From the NCBI GenBank assembly GCA_003241055.1, contig QFOD01000018.1:1-64000 (forward strand): DNA of 64,000 nucleotides. Direction: 5' to 3'. Made by a program: the position numbers and the translations under genes. The notes beneath the pieces are model-generated. The model was given only the letters and a program-made list of their open reading frames with translations. It was not told the DNA's origin and did not search any database. Shown here one piece after another: positions 25,035 through 34,102 of this stretch; position 1 is the first letter of the stretch; each line of letters begins with the position of its first letter. The DNA is from Roseateles depolymerans. Lineage in GTDB: Bacteria; Pseudomonadota; Gammaproteobacteria; Burkholderiales; Burkholderiaceae_C.

Positions 25035-26177
25035 ATGCGTCTTTGTTCCCTCCAATCCGTGCAAGGGCATGTCGTGCTCGGTCAGCCCCTGGGCTTCAGC
25101 GTGCGCGACGAGCATCGCCAGCTGCTGCTCGCCAAGGGTCAGGTCATTCACGACGACAAACAGCTCGCCGAGCTGTTCCAGCGCGGGGCGCTGGTGGAGA
25201 TCGACGAGATTGCCGACCTCGTGCAGCAGCCGGGCCGCCGCAGCACGCGCCTCAGGCTGCGGGCCGATGCCCTGCCGGACGCCTGGTCGGACTGCAGCGG
25301 CGAGGTCCGCCGGGCCCTGTCGACCGACGCCTCCGAACTGGCCACGGCCGTGCATTCCGCCACCGACCAGCTGCTGCGCCTGATCGATCACTCTCCCGAA
25401 GTGGCCCTCTCGCAGGTCGTGCGGCAACCGGAGTCCGACGGGCACTACGGCGTCAACCACTCCATCCATGCCGCCACGGCCTGCCATGCGGCCGCGCGCT
25501 TCCTGGGCTGGAACACCGACGAGCAGCGCCGCGCCTTCCAGGCCGCGCTGACAATGAACATCTCGATGGTCGACCTGCAGGCCCGGCTGGCCACCCAGGT
25601 CTCGCCGCTGACCACGCTGCAGCGCGAAGCCATCCACCACCACCCCACGCGCAGCGCCGAGATCCTGGACAAGGCCGGCATCACCGACAACGCCTGGCTG
25701 GAATCCGTTGCCCAGCATCACGAGCTGCCGGATGGCTCCGGCTACCCGCAGCGGGCCACCGAGGTCGGCGAGCTCGCCACGCTTCTGCGCTTTGCCGACG
25801 TGTACACCGCGCGGCTCAGCGCGCGCGCCACCCGGCCGGCCATGTCGGCCCAGCAGGCCGGCCGCGAACTGCACCTGCTGGCCGACTCCAACCCGCTGGC
25901 CGGCGCGCTGATCAAGGCCTTCGGCATCTTTCCGCCGGGCACCATGGTGCGCCTGGCCTCGGGCGAGCTGGGCCTGGTGATCGGCAACGGCGACAAGGCC
26001 TACCACCCGGTCGTCGCCGCGCTGACCGATGCCGCCGGCGAGCCCCGCCTCACCCCCATGCGCCGCGACACCTCGCGCGGCGGCCATGCGGTCGTGGCCC
26101 TGCTCTCCGCACAGTCGATGCCCATGCGCCTCAGCGAGGAACGCATCGCCACGCTGATCACCGAGGAAGCGGCCTGA
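25035..26177 (+). CDS. HD-GYP-related protein with degenerate HD motif
   Basis: 380 residues, soluble. An N-terminal region of about 130 residues of unknown function precedes a domain with the HD-GYP hallmark HHELPDGSGYP (228-238). HD-GYP proteins hydrolyse cyclic di-GMP using a bimetal site. The HD-x-GK motif expected near residue 174 reads MNISM, so the metal-binding His-Asp pair is missing. The His at 142, the HHH at 201-203 and the ADVYTA segment are kept. Activity as a phosphodiesterase is doubtful; a binding or regulatory role is possible. It is divergent from dnaE. The ATG at 25035 was chosen because upstream frame extensions run into dnaE. Confidence 0.8.
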   Translation: MRLCSLQSVQGHVVLGQPLGFSVRDEHRQLLLAKGQVIHDDKQLAELFQRGALVEIDEIADLVQQPGRRSTRLRLRADALPDAWSDCSGEVRRALSTDASELATAVHSATDQLLRLIDHSPEVALSQVVRQPESDGHYGVNHSIHAATACHAAARFLGWNTDEQRRAFQAALTMNISMVDLQARLATQVSPLTTLQREAIHHHPTRSAEILDKAGITDNAWLESVAQHHELPDGSGYPQRATEVGELATLLRFADVYTARLSARATRPAMSAQQAGRELHLLADSNPLAGALIKAFGIFPPGTMVRLASGELGLVIGNGDKAYHPVVAALTDAAGEPRLTPMRRDTSRGGHAVVALLSAQSMPMRLSEERIATLITEEAA

Positions 26178-26217
26178 ACTCGTGCCGCAGGGTGCCCGCG
26201 GCGGCTAAGCTCGCGGC

Positions 26218-27156
26218 ATGAAGCTGCCCCTGCTGCTGGCGCTGACCAGCCTGATCTCCGCCGCCCATGCCGCCCCGGCCAAGGCGCCCAAGACCCAGAA
26301 GCCGCGCTCCGCCCAGGAGGTGCTGGCCGCGTCGCCCGCCAGCGACTGGCGGGCCCTGGACCCGGACAACACGCTGCTGATGATGCTGCAGACCCCGCAG
26401 GGGCCGGGTCAGGTCTTGATCGAACTGGCCCCGCGCTTCGCACCGGCCCATGCCGCCAACATCCGGGCGCTGGCGCACGGCCGCTACTACGACGGCCTGA
26501 GCATCCTGCGGGTGCAGGACAACTTCGTCACCCAGTGGGGCGACCCCGACGGGGACGATGCCGACAAGGCCCGCAAGCTGCCCGAGGGCGCCGCGGCCAG
26601 GCTGCCGGCCGAGTTCTCGGTGCCACTGGACAGCATCGGCCGCGACGCCGGCTACATCAAGCTGCGCGAGACCGACGGCTGGGCGTCGCGCAACGGCTTC
26701 GCAGGCGGCATGCCGGTGGCTGCCGACCCGCGCACCGGCCGCGCCTGGCTGGCCCACTGCTACGGCATGGTCGGCGCCGGTCGCAGCGATGCGGTGGATT
26801 CCAGCACCGGCGCCGAGCTCTACGTAGTGATCGGCCACGCGCCGCGGGCACTGGACCTGAACATCACCGTCGTCGGCCGCGTGCTCAAGGGCATGGAGCT
26901 GCTCTCCGGCCTGCCGCGCGGTTCGGCAGCCATGGGCTTCTATGACAAGCCCGAGCAGCGCGTCACCATCCAGAGCGTGCGCCTGCTGGCCGATCTGCCC
27001 GCCGAGGAGCGCCCTGCGCTGCAGGTGCTGAAGACCGAGTCCGCCACCTGGAGTGCGCTGCTGGACGCGCGCCGCAACCGCTCGGGCTGGTATGTGCACA
27101 GCCCGGGTCGCGTGGACCTCTGCAGCGCCCCGGTGCCCACGCGCCCCACACCCTGA
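26218..27156 (+). CDS. Periplasmic cyclophilin-type peptidyl-prolyl isomerase
   Basis: 312 residues. A signal peptide (MKLPLLLALTSLISAAHA) is followed by a cyclophilin-like domain: GQVLIELAPRFAPAHAANIRALA, YYDGLSILRVQDNFVTQWGDP and AHCYGMVGAG. The catalytic Arg of the family aligns with the R in SILRVQDNF. The insertion between strands (DGDDADKARKLPEG and beyond) and the C-terminal extension make it longer than minimal 160-190 residue cyclophilins. It would assist envelope protein folding. It stands alone, converging on the histidine kinase gene. Confidence 0.88.
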   Translation: MKLPLLLALTSLISAAHAAPAKAPKTQKPRSAQEVLAASPASDWRALDPDNTLLMMLQTPQGPGQVLIELAPRFAPAHAANIRALAHGRYYDGLSILRVQDNFVTQWGDPDGDDADKARKLPEGAAARLPAEFSVPLDSIGRDAGYIKLRETDGWASRNGFAGGMPVAADPRTGRAWLAHCYGMVGAGRSDAVDSSTGAELYVVIGHAPRALDLNITVVGRVLKGMELLSGLPRGSAAMGFYDKPEQRVTIQSVRLLADLPAEERPALQVLKTESATWSALLDARRNRSGWYVHSPGRVDLCSAPVPTRPTP

Positions 27157-27179
27157 GCAACGCCCCGTGCGCCGGGGCA

Positions 27180-30100
27180 TCAGCGCGGATTGAGCCGCTC
27201 CAGCAGGTGGTCGCAGGCCCGCAGGGCGCGGGCGAAGTCCAGGCGGGCGACGGCCGTGGCCAGCGTCGCGAATTCCGGGCCGAGGTCCTGCCCGCTGGCG
27301 GTCAGCTCCTCGGTCAGCGTGACGGAGCGCATATTGCGTTCCACCAGCAGCTGGCGCAGCCGCCGCAGCGTCTCCAGCGGTCGCGGCGCATCGGCGCCCT
27401 CGCCGGGCTGGGCCACCGGCGCCTGACCGGCCTGCCCCAGTGCCTGCAGACTGGCCTCCAGCAGCCGCTCCAGCGGCGCCACGGCCGCCTCGGCCTCGCG
27501 CGCCGCCACCGGCGGGTCCGCCATCAGCGCCCGCACGCTGCGCTCGTGCCGGCCGGCCAGGGCCGCCAGCGCCACGGCGCCGACGGCGCCCGCCAGACCT
27601 CTCAGCGTATGCAGCGCCCGCAGGGCATCCACCGGGCTGCCGCGCCGGGACTGCTGGCGCAGCGCATCCAGCTCGGCCGGCGCATCCTGCGCGAACGCCG
27701 CCGCCAGCCGGTCATAAAGCGCCCGGCGCCCGCCCAGCCGTTGCAGCGCGGCCTCCACATCCAGCAGGGCCGGCGGCTGCGCCGCCGCATCGCCGGACGC
27801 GCGCGCGGCCGTGGCCTCGTCGGCCGCCTCAGCGGTAGCCACCGGCGCCAGCTCGCCACCAGGCACCTCGGGCACGAGCGCGCGCAGGCAGACCACCAGT
27901 TCATCCAGGTCGATGGGCTTGGCCACATGGCCCCGCATGCCGGCCGCCAGACAGGCCTCACGGTCCGAGGCCATCGCATTCGCCGTCATGGCCACGATGA
28001 GCGCCCCCGGGCGGCGCGCCAGGATGCGACGCGTGGCCTCGAAGCCGTCGATGTCTGGCATCTGCAGGTCCATCAGCACGACGTCGAAGGGCGGTTGGGC
28101 CGACAGCGCCACCTGCGTGCCTTCGACGCCGCCGCCTGCCAGGGTCACGATGGCGCCCTCGCCCTCCAGCAGTTCCTGGGCCACCTGCTGGTTGAAACGG
28201 TTGTCCTCCACCACGAGCAGGTGCAGGCCGGCCAGACGCTGCATGCCCTCGGCATCGCGCAGCGTGCCGGGCCGCCCCTGCGTCGCGTCGACGAAGGCGT
28301 CGTAGACCATCGAGGCCGTCACGGGCTTGACCAGGTAGCCGCCCAGGTGGGCCACCTCCAGCTCGCTGCGCTCGGCCAGCAGTTCGCGCCCGTGGGCCGT
28401 CACCATGATGATGACCGGTGCATCGAGAGCCCCGGCACTGCGGATGCGCTGCGACACCTCCCAGCCGTCCAGCCCCGGCATTTGCCAATCCATCAGCACG
28501 AGATCGAAGCGCGGCCCGCCGCTCTCGGCCAGCTGCTGCAGACGCTGCAGCGCCTGCTCGCCGTCGGCCACCATCTCGGCCTCCCAGCCCAGGCTCTGCA
28601 CGATGCCCTGCAGCACCTCGCGGGCGGTCGCGTTGTCGTCCACGATCAGCACCCGCAGATGGCGCTCGGGCCGGGCCGGCCGCTCCAGCGCCTGCGTCGC
28701 CACGCCCAGCTCCAGCTCGAAATGGAAACGGCTGCCCTCGCGCAGTTCGCTCTCCACCCGCAGCTCGCCGCCCATCAGGTCCACCAGCCGGCGGCTGATC
28801 GCCAGCCCCAGGCCGGTGCCGCCATAGCGGCGCGCAGTGGACTGCTCGGCCTGGCTGAAGCCCTCGAACAGGAAGGGCAGCTTCTCGGCCGCGATGCCGA
28901 TGCCGGTGTCCGTCACCTCGAAATGCAGGCGGGCTCGCCCGGCTTCGCTGCCGCGCAGCGTCACCGCCACCACCACCTCGCCGTGTTCGGTGAACTTCAG
29001 CGCATTGCCGGCGAGGTTGAGCAAGACCTGGCGCAGTCGCGTCGTGTCGCCCATCAGCGTGGGCGGGATGCGAGGGTCCAGCCTGAACAGCACCTCCACC
29101 GCCTTGTCGCCCACATTGGCGGACAGGATCACCGCCAGCTCGCGCATGAACTCGGCGAAATCGAAGCGGTGCAGGTCCAGCTCCATCTTGCCGGCCTCGA
29201 CCTTGGAAAAATCGAGGATGTCGTTGATGACCCCCAGCAGCGCCTGGGCCGCCGTGCGTGCCTTGCTGGCGTAGTCGTGCTGGCGCGGCGTCAGCTCGGT
29301 GCGCAGCAGCAGGTTGAGCATGCCGAGCGCACCACTCATCGGCGTGCGGATCTCGTGGCTCATATTGGCCAGGAAGTCGCTCTTGGCCTGGCTGGCCGAC
29401 TCGGCCGCCAGGCGCGAGCGCACCAGGTCGACCTCGGCGCGATGGCGTTCCGTGACGTCGGTGAGCATCTTCACCACGTTGATCACCCGGCCGCGTTCGT
29501 CGCGGATGACGCTGCCGGTCAGGTCGGCGAACAGCTCGCCGCCGCCCGGCAGCGCGAAGCCGCGCTGGAAGCGCACATGGTCCACCTTGCCTGCCAGCAG
29601 TCGCGCCAGCACCTGCCGCCCGGGCTGGCCGGGCCTGAAGTCCGGCAGGTCGGACAGGTGCTTGCCCATCAACTCGTCGGCGCTGCGGCAGAGCATGGCC
29701 GTCAGGCTGGTGTTGACCTGCTGGATCAGGCCCTGCGCGTCGCACAGCGCGATACCGACCTGGGCGCTCTCGAACACGCCGCGAAAGCGCTGCTCGCTGT
29801 CGTTCAGCGCCTCGGTGCGCTGCTCGACCCGCTGCTCCAGCGACTGCCGCTCGGCGACCAGCTGCTCGGTCATGCGATTGAAGCTGCGCGCCAGCTCGCG
29901 GAATTCGGCAAAGCCGCACACCGGCGCCCGCTCGTCCAGCCGCCCCCCGGCGATGCGCGCGGCCGACTCGGTCAGCATCTCCATGGGCTCCACCATGCGC
30001 CGCCCGATCAGCATCGCCAGCCCCAGGGCCAGCACCACGGCCAGGCCCAGCGCGGCCAGCAGGCGGTTGCGCAGGGCGTAGACGGGCTCGAAGGCCTCCG

Positions 30101-31007
30101 CCGTGTCGATGCTGACCGACAGGCCCCAGCCCAGCACCGGCACCTGCCGCCAGGCCGCCACCACCTCTTCGCCCCGCGCATCCCGGGCAATGCCACTGCC
30201 GCTGCCGCCCAGCAGCGCGCGCAGTGCCGGTGAGCCCCCCTGCGCCTGCAGGGACACCTCGCGCGCCAGCGGTCCGCCCTTGTCCTTGTCTCCGGTGACA
30301 CCGTTCACCTGCACCGCGCGGTCGCCCTGGCGCTGCAGCAGCACGGTCTCGCTGGACTCCGCCAGGCCCCAACGCTCGGTGGCCTGCCACAGCAGCCGCG
30401 ACAGATCCAGCTGCAGCACCACGGACCCCAGCACCTGCTTGCGGTCCAGCACCGGCGCAACCACATAGAGCGTGGCCTCGCCGCCGCGCTGGCGTACGGC
30501 AGCGGTCAGCTGCGTCTCGTGCTGCGCCAACGCACGCCGGTGGGCGGCCAGCAGTTCGCCCTGCAGATCGGCCTCGCTCGCATGTTCGGGTGCGGCACGC
30601 AGCGACAGTTCGACGCCGCCATCCGGGCGCAGCAGCAGCAGGTTCTGGTACTTGGTGCTGTCGTACAGCCGCCCCAGCAGGCTGCGGCTGCCCTCGGAGA
30701 ACGGCCCGCGCTCCCGCAGCGCCTGCGGCCCGACCGCCTGGGCCAGCACGCGGGCATCGTCGGAGGCGCCCTGCACGTAGTCGTTCAGGTCCTGCGCCTT
30801 CTTGCGTGCGATGGTGGCCAGCCCGTCGGTCACCGTCGAGCGCAGGCTGCGCTCGAAGGCCTGCACCTGCCACAGGCCGATGAGGCCCAGCGGCAGCGTC
30901 GACAACAGGATGAAGCCCACCAGCAGCGCCGGACCGACCCGCCAGGCGGGCAGACGGGACACCCGCGGCGAGCCGCTACTCGGGCCGTCTGTGCGCTCAG
31001 CCGCCAC
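27180..31007 (-). CDS. Hybrid sensor histidine kinase with two receivers and Hpt domain
   Basis: 1275 residues, BarA-like architecture. Membrane helix at about 26-50, periplasmic Cache-like sensor to about 305, second helix about 310-332, HAMP, PAS (about 405-515), HisKA with phospho-His H551 (MSHEIRTPM), HATPase_c (about 640-755), REC1 with D840 (LMDWQMPG), REC2 with D980 (LMDLQMPD) and Hpt with H1133 (HTLRGLAG). A full internal phosphorelay is present but no output domain. The start is GTG at 31007. The gene follows a receiver-kinase gene on the same strand by 43 bp, so the two may form one pathway. Ligand unknown. Confidence 0.9.
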   Translation of the reverse strand: MAAERTDGPSSGSPRVSRLPAWRVGPALLVGFILLSTLPLGLIGLWQVQAFERSLRSTVTDGLATIARKKAQDLNDYVQGASDDARVLAQAVGPQALRERGPFSEGSRSLLGRLYDSTKYQNLLLLRPDGGVELSLRAAPEHASEADLQGELLAAHRRALAQHETQLTAAVRQRGGEATLYVVAPVLDRKQVLGSVVLQLDLSRLLWQATERWGLAESSETVLLQRQGDRAVQVNGVTGDKDKGGPLAREVSLQAQGGSPALRALLGGSGSGIARDARGEEVVAAWRQVPVLGWGLSVSIDTAEAFEPVYALRNRLLAALGLAVVLALGLAMLIGRRMVEPMEMLTESAARIAGGRLDERAPVCGFAEFRELARSFNRMTEQLVAERQSLEQRVEQRTEALNDSEQRFRGVFESAQVGIALCDAQGLIQQVNTSLTAMLCRSADELMGKHLSDLPDFRPGQPGRQVLARLLAGKVDHVRFQRGFALPGGGELFADLTGSVIRDERGRVINVVKMLTDVTERHRAEVDLVRSRLAAESASQAKSDFLANMSHEIRTPMSGALGMLNLLLRTELTPRQHDYASKARTAAQALLGVINDILDFSKVEAGKMELDLHRFDFAEFMRELAVILSANVGDKAVEVLFRLDPRIPPTLMGDTTRLRQVLLNLAGNALKFTEHGEVVVAVTLRGSEAGRARLHFEVTDTGIGIAAEKLPFLFEGFSQAEQSTARRYGGTGLGLAISRRLVDLMGGELRVESELREGSRFHFELELGVATQALERPARPERHLRVLIVDDNATAREVLQGIVQSLGWEAEMVADGEQALQRLQQLAESGGPRFDLVLMDWQMPGLDGWEVSQRIRSAGALDAPVIIMVTAHGRELLAERSELEVAHLGGYLVKPVTASMVYDAFVDATQGRPGTLRDAEGMQRLAGLHLLVVEDNRFNQQVAQELLEGEGAIVTLAGGGVEGTQVALSAQPPFDVVLMDLQMPDIDGFEATRRILARRPGALIVAMTANAMASDREACLAAGMRGHVAKPIDLDELVVCLRALVPEVPGGELAPVATAEAADEATAARASGDAAAQPPALLDVEAALQRLGGRRALYDRLAAAFAQDAPAELDALRQQSRRGSPVDALRALHTLRGLAGAVGAVALAALAGRHERSVRALMADPPVAAREAEAAVAPLERLLEASLQALGQAGQAPVAQPGEGADAPRPLETLRRLRQLLVERNMRSVTLTEELTASGQDLGPEFATLATAVARLDFARALRACDHLLERLNPR

Positions 31008-31050
31008 GGCGGCCCCCGCTCATCGCCGCGCTCCCGGCGACCTCACCGGC

Positions 31051-32223
31051 TCATTCACCGCCGCGAACCCGTCGGGCCTCGGGCGAGGTGATGGGCAGCG
31101 TCAGCGACACGGTGGTGCCCACGCCGGCGGCGGAATCCACCTGGATCTGCCCGCCCAGCGCGAAGTTCACCAGGTTGCGCACGATGTAGAGACCGGAGCC
31201 CCCCGAACTGCCCCCATGCCGCGTGGCGAAGAAGGGGTCGAAGACCTTGCCCAGGGTGGCGGGCGGCATGCCCACACCGTGATCCTGCACGCTCAGCAGG
31301 AACTGGTCGGCCCCGAGCGGGCGAACCCGCAGATGCACCTCGCCGCCGGTTTCCCGATACGCGTGTTTCGCGGCGTTCTGGATCAGCGTGGTCAGCACCT
31401 TGGCGAGCGCCCCGCGCTGGCTCAGCAGATGCAGGTCGTCGCCGAGGTCGAGTTCGCAGCGCACCTGCTGGGTCTGCAGCGAGGCGCTGAGATTGGCCAC
31501 CACCTCGTGCACCAGCTCCTGCAGCGAGAAGCTGTGGCGGCGGTCCCCGAAGTTGTCTGCCGTGGACTGCAGGAAGGAGTCCACCGTGGAGAGCGTGCGC
31601 TGCAGGTTGGACAGCATCAGGCTGACGCTCTCCTCGCCCAGCCGCAGGTGCTGGTCGAGATCGCTGCGGCGCAGCGGGCCGGCCTGCACCAGCTGGCGGA
31701 GGTGGGCCAGGTCGTCCTGCAGCGTGCAGGCCGAGATCAACGCATTGCCCAGCGGCGAGCTCAGCTCCTGGGCGATGCCGGCGATCGTCCGGCCCACCGA
31801 GGCCAGCTTGTCGCGCTGGAACAGCTCAAGCTGCGAGCGCGCGAAGCTCTCCGAGGCCAGGCGCAGGGCCAGCTGCGTGCGCACCCGCGCCTGCACGATG
31901 ACATCGACGAAGGGCTTGGAGATGTAGTCCACCGCGCCGTGCTGGAAGCCCCGCGCCTCGTCGTCGGCGCTGCCCTGCACGGTGACGAAGATCACCGGGA
32001 TGCCGCGGGTGCGCGGATCGGCCTTGAGGCGATCGCAGACCTCGTAGCCACTCATCTCCGGCATCAGTACGTCCAGCAGGATCAGGTCCGGCAGCTGCTG
32101 GGCGCAGAAGGCCAGCGCCTCGGCCCCGCTGGTCGCCATCGCGACCTCGCATTCATCCACCAACAGCTGGTAGAGCGCGTGAATGTTGCTGGGCTGGTCG
32201 TCGACTACAAGGATGAGCGGCAT
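31051..32223 (-). CDS. Receiver-linked histidine kinase-like protein lacking the phospho-accepting His
   Basis: 390 residues. An N-terminal receiver has D51 (LLDVLMP), T81 and K103 (SKPF). A HisKA-like dimerisation helix and an HATPase_c domain follow (N-box QNAAKHAY, G1 DHGVGMPP, G2 GGSSGGSGLYIV). The H-box normally reads AHExxxPLG but is AQELSSPLG, with Q152 (codon CAG) in place of His. ATP-binding residues look intact. It therefore probably cannot autophosphorylate on this His; it may act as a phosphatase, as a partner in a heterodimer or as a phosphate sink. No membrane segment. Upstream of the hybrid kinase gene, likely one operon. Confidence 0.88.
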   Translation of the reverse strand: MPLILVVDDQPSNIHALYQLLVDECEVAMATSGAEALAFCAQQLPDLILLDVLMPEMSGYEVCDRLKADPRTRGIPVIFVTVQGSADDEARGFQHGAVDYISKPFVDVIVQARVRTQLALRLASESFARSQLELFQRDKLASVGRTIAGIAQELSSPLGNALISACTLQDDLAHLRQLVQAGPLRRSDLDQHLRLGEESVSLMLSNLQRTLSTVDSFLQSTADNFGDRRHSFSLQELVHEVVANLSASLQTQQVRCELDLGDDLHLLSQRGALAKVLTTLIQNAAKHAYRETGGEVHLRVRPLGADQFLLSVQDHGVGMPPATLGKVFDPFFATRHGGSSGGSGLYIVRNLVNFALGGQIQVDSAAGVGTTVSLTLPITSPEARRVRGGE

Positions 32224-32357
32224 GGCGCACTAGGATAACCCGCAGGTCTGACAAGGACTGACGAGGGCACCCCAAGGAAAACCCCGCCCCGGCGGGCATG
32301 CTTCACGGCCGGCCCGCGTGCTGCCCGGCCGGGCACTTGCGGATAATCCGGGCCCTC

Positions 32358-33104
32358 ATGAGCGCCATTCTGAATATCTCCTGCTATCTGTTCGTGTCGC
32401 TGCAGGACGCCACCGCGCTGCGCGACCGCCTGCACGCTCGCGCCGAGGCGCTGAACCTCCGCGGCACCGTGCTGCTGGCCGAGGAAGGCATCAACCTCTT
32501 CCTGGCCGGCCCCGCCGAAGCGGTCAACACCTGGGTGGCCGAGCTGCGCGCCGACCCGCGCTTTGCCGCGCTGACGCCCAAGGAGAGCTGGAGCGACACC
32601 CAGCCGTTCAAGCGGCTGAAGGTCAAGGTCAAGCACGAGATCATCCGCATGAACCGGCCCGCCGTGCGGCCGGACCAGGCCGAACGCGCCCCCGCCCTGC
32701 CCGCCGCCACGCTGGTGCGCTGGCTGGACCAGGGCCATGACGACGACGGCCGCGAGGTGGTGATGCTCGACACCCGCAACGGCTTCGAGGTGGACTACGG
32801 CGCCTTCGACGGGGCGATCGACTGGCGGCTGCACAAGTTCAGCGAGTTCCCCGATGCGCTGGCGGCCCACCGCGAGGAGCTGCTCGGCAAGACCGTGGTG
32901 AGCTATTGCACCGGCGGCATCCGCTGCGAGAAGGCGGCCATGGTGCTGACCGACGCCGGCCTGCACGCCTGGCAGCTGGAGGGCGGCATCCTGAAGTATT
33001 TCGAGGAAACCGGCGGCCCGCACTACCACGGGGGCTGCTTCGTGTTCGACGAGCGCGAATCGCTGGCGGCCGACCTCAGCCCGGTGGAGCCGGCCCAGGC
33101 GTGA
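32358..33104 (+). CDS. trhO: tRNA uridine-34 oxygenase TrhO (rhodanese family)
   Basis: 248 residues of the YceA/TrhO family, which hydroxylates U34 of certain tRNAs on the way to 5-methoxyuridine or cmo5U. The N-terminal ferredoxin-like part (LNLRGTVLLAEEGINLFLAG) and the rhodanese domain with the active-site loop CTGGIRCEK (C184) are clear. The ATG at 32358 is preferred over in-frame upstream codons. The stop overlaps the GTG of the next gene. Confidence 0.93.
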   Translation: MSAILNISCYLFVSLQDATALRDRLHARAEALNLRGTVLLAEEGINLFLAGPAEAVNTWVAELRADPRFAALTPKESWSDTQPFKRLKVKVKHEIIRMNRPAVRPDQAERAPALPAATLVRWLDQGHDDDGREVVMLDTRNGFEVDYGAFDGAIDWRLHKFSEFPDALAAHREELLGKTVVSYCTGGIRCEKAAMVLTDAGLHAWQLEGGILKYFEETGGPHYHGGCFVFDERESLAADLSPVEPAQA

Positions 33105-34099
33105 GCCGCTTCGGCGAGATCGCGCAGAAGGGGCTGGGCATCGCGCTGATGCTGGCCGCGCTGGCGTTTGCCGCGGCCAAGGCGCCGGACCGGCCACTGG
33201 AGAGCCTGGTGGGGCGCTGGGCGCCGCCGCCATCGGACTTCATCGAGCTGCCCGGGCAGCTGGTGCATCTGCGCGACCAGGGCCCGCCCGACGATCCGCT
33301 GCCCCTGGTACTGCTGCACGGCACCAGCGCCAGCCTGCACACCTGGGAGGCCTGGGCGACCGAGCTCAGCCGGACCCGCCGCGTCATCAGCCTGGACCTG
33401 CCCGGCTTCGGCCTGAGCAGCGGCAGCCCGCAGAACGACTACTCCGACGCCGCCTACGTCGAGTTTCTGGCCCGGCTGCTGGCGCGGCTCAAGCTGCAGC
33501 GCGTGGTGCTGGCCGGCAATTCTCTGGGTGGCGAGATCGCCTGGCATTTCGCGCTGGCCCGGCCGGCCCAGGTCGCCGGCCTGGTGCTGGTGGACGCCGC
33601 GGGGCTGGATTTCCAGCCGGAGCAGCTGCCCCTGGGATTTCGCATCGCCCGGCTGCCGCTGCTGCGCCAGCTGACCCGCTGGGTGCTGCCGCGCCGCGTG
33701 GTGGAGGACAGCGTGATGGCCGTCTACGGCGATCCGGCCCGCGTCAGCAGTGCGCTGGTGGACCGCTACTACGAGCTGACGCTGCGCGAGGGCAACCGCG
33801 AGGCCCTGCTGCACCGCATCGACCAGCTGCGCCCAGGCGAAGGCAGCGAGCGGCTGGGTGAGCTGCGCGTGCCCACGCTGATTCTGTGGGGCGAGCGCGA
33901 CCGCCTGATCCCGCCGCGCTGGGGTCAGGCCCTGCACGCCGCGATTCCGGGCAGCGAGCTGGTGATGCTGCCGGGCCTGGGCCATGTGCCGCAGGAGGAG
34001 GACCCGGCTGCTACCCTAGCGCCCCTGCGCCCCTGGCTGGCCCGGATTCCCGAGCGCGCGCCTAGGCCCCAAGATTCAGAGATCAAGACTCCGAGGTAG
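33101..34099 (+). CDS. Alpha/beta hydrolase with N-terminal membrane anchor
   Basis: 332 residues. A hydrophobic segment (about 10-26) is followed by a standard alpha/beta hydrolase. It has the oxyanion region VLLHGTSASLHTWE, nucleophile S141 in GNSLGGE, a late Asp in GERDRLIP and a catalytic His in GLGHVPQEE. The protein is probably anchored to the inner membrane with its active domain in the periplasm. The start is GTG at 33101, overlapping the trhO stop, so translation is coupled. The substrate is not predictable. Confidence 0.85.
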   Translation: MSRFGEIAQKGLGIALMLAALAFAAAKAPDRPLESLVGRWAPPPSDFIELPGQLVHLRDQGPPDDPLPLVLLHGTSASLHTWEAWATELSRTRRVISLDLPGFGLSSGSPQNDYSDAAYVEFLARLLARLKLQRVVLAGNSLGGEIAWHFALARPAQVAGLVLVDAAGLDFQPEQLPLGFRIARLPLLRQLTRWVLPRRVVEDSVMAVYGDPARVSSALVDRYYELTLREGNREALLHRIDQLRPGEGSERLGELRVPTLILWGERDRLIPPRWGQALHAAIPGSELVMLPGLGHVPQEEDPAATLAPLRPWLARIPERAPRPQDSEIKTPR

Positions 34100-34102
34100 G
34101 AC

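Noticed and set aside
27207..30233. Long plus-strand frame opposite the hybrid histidine kinase
   Set aside because: The composition is His/Gln/Arg/Ala-rich with no domains. It is a shadow of the kinase gene.
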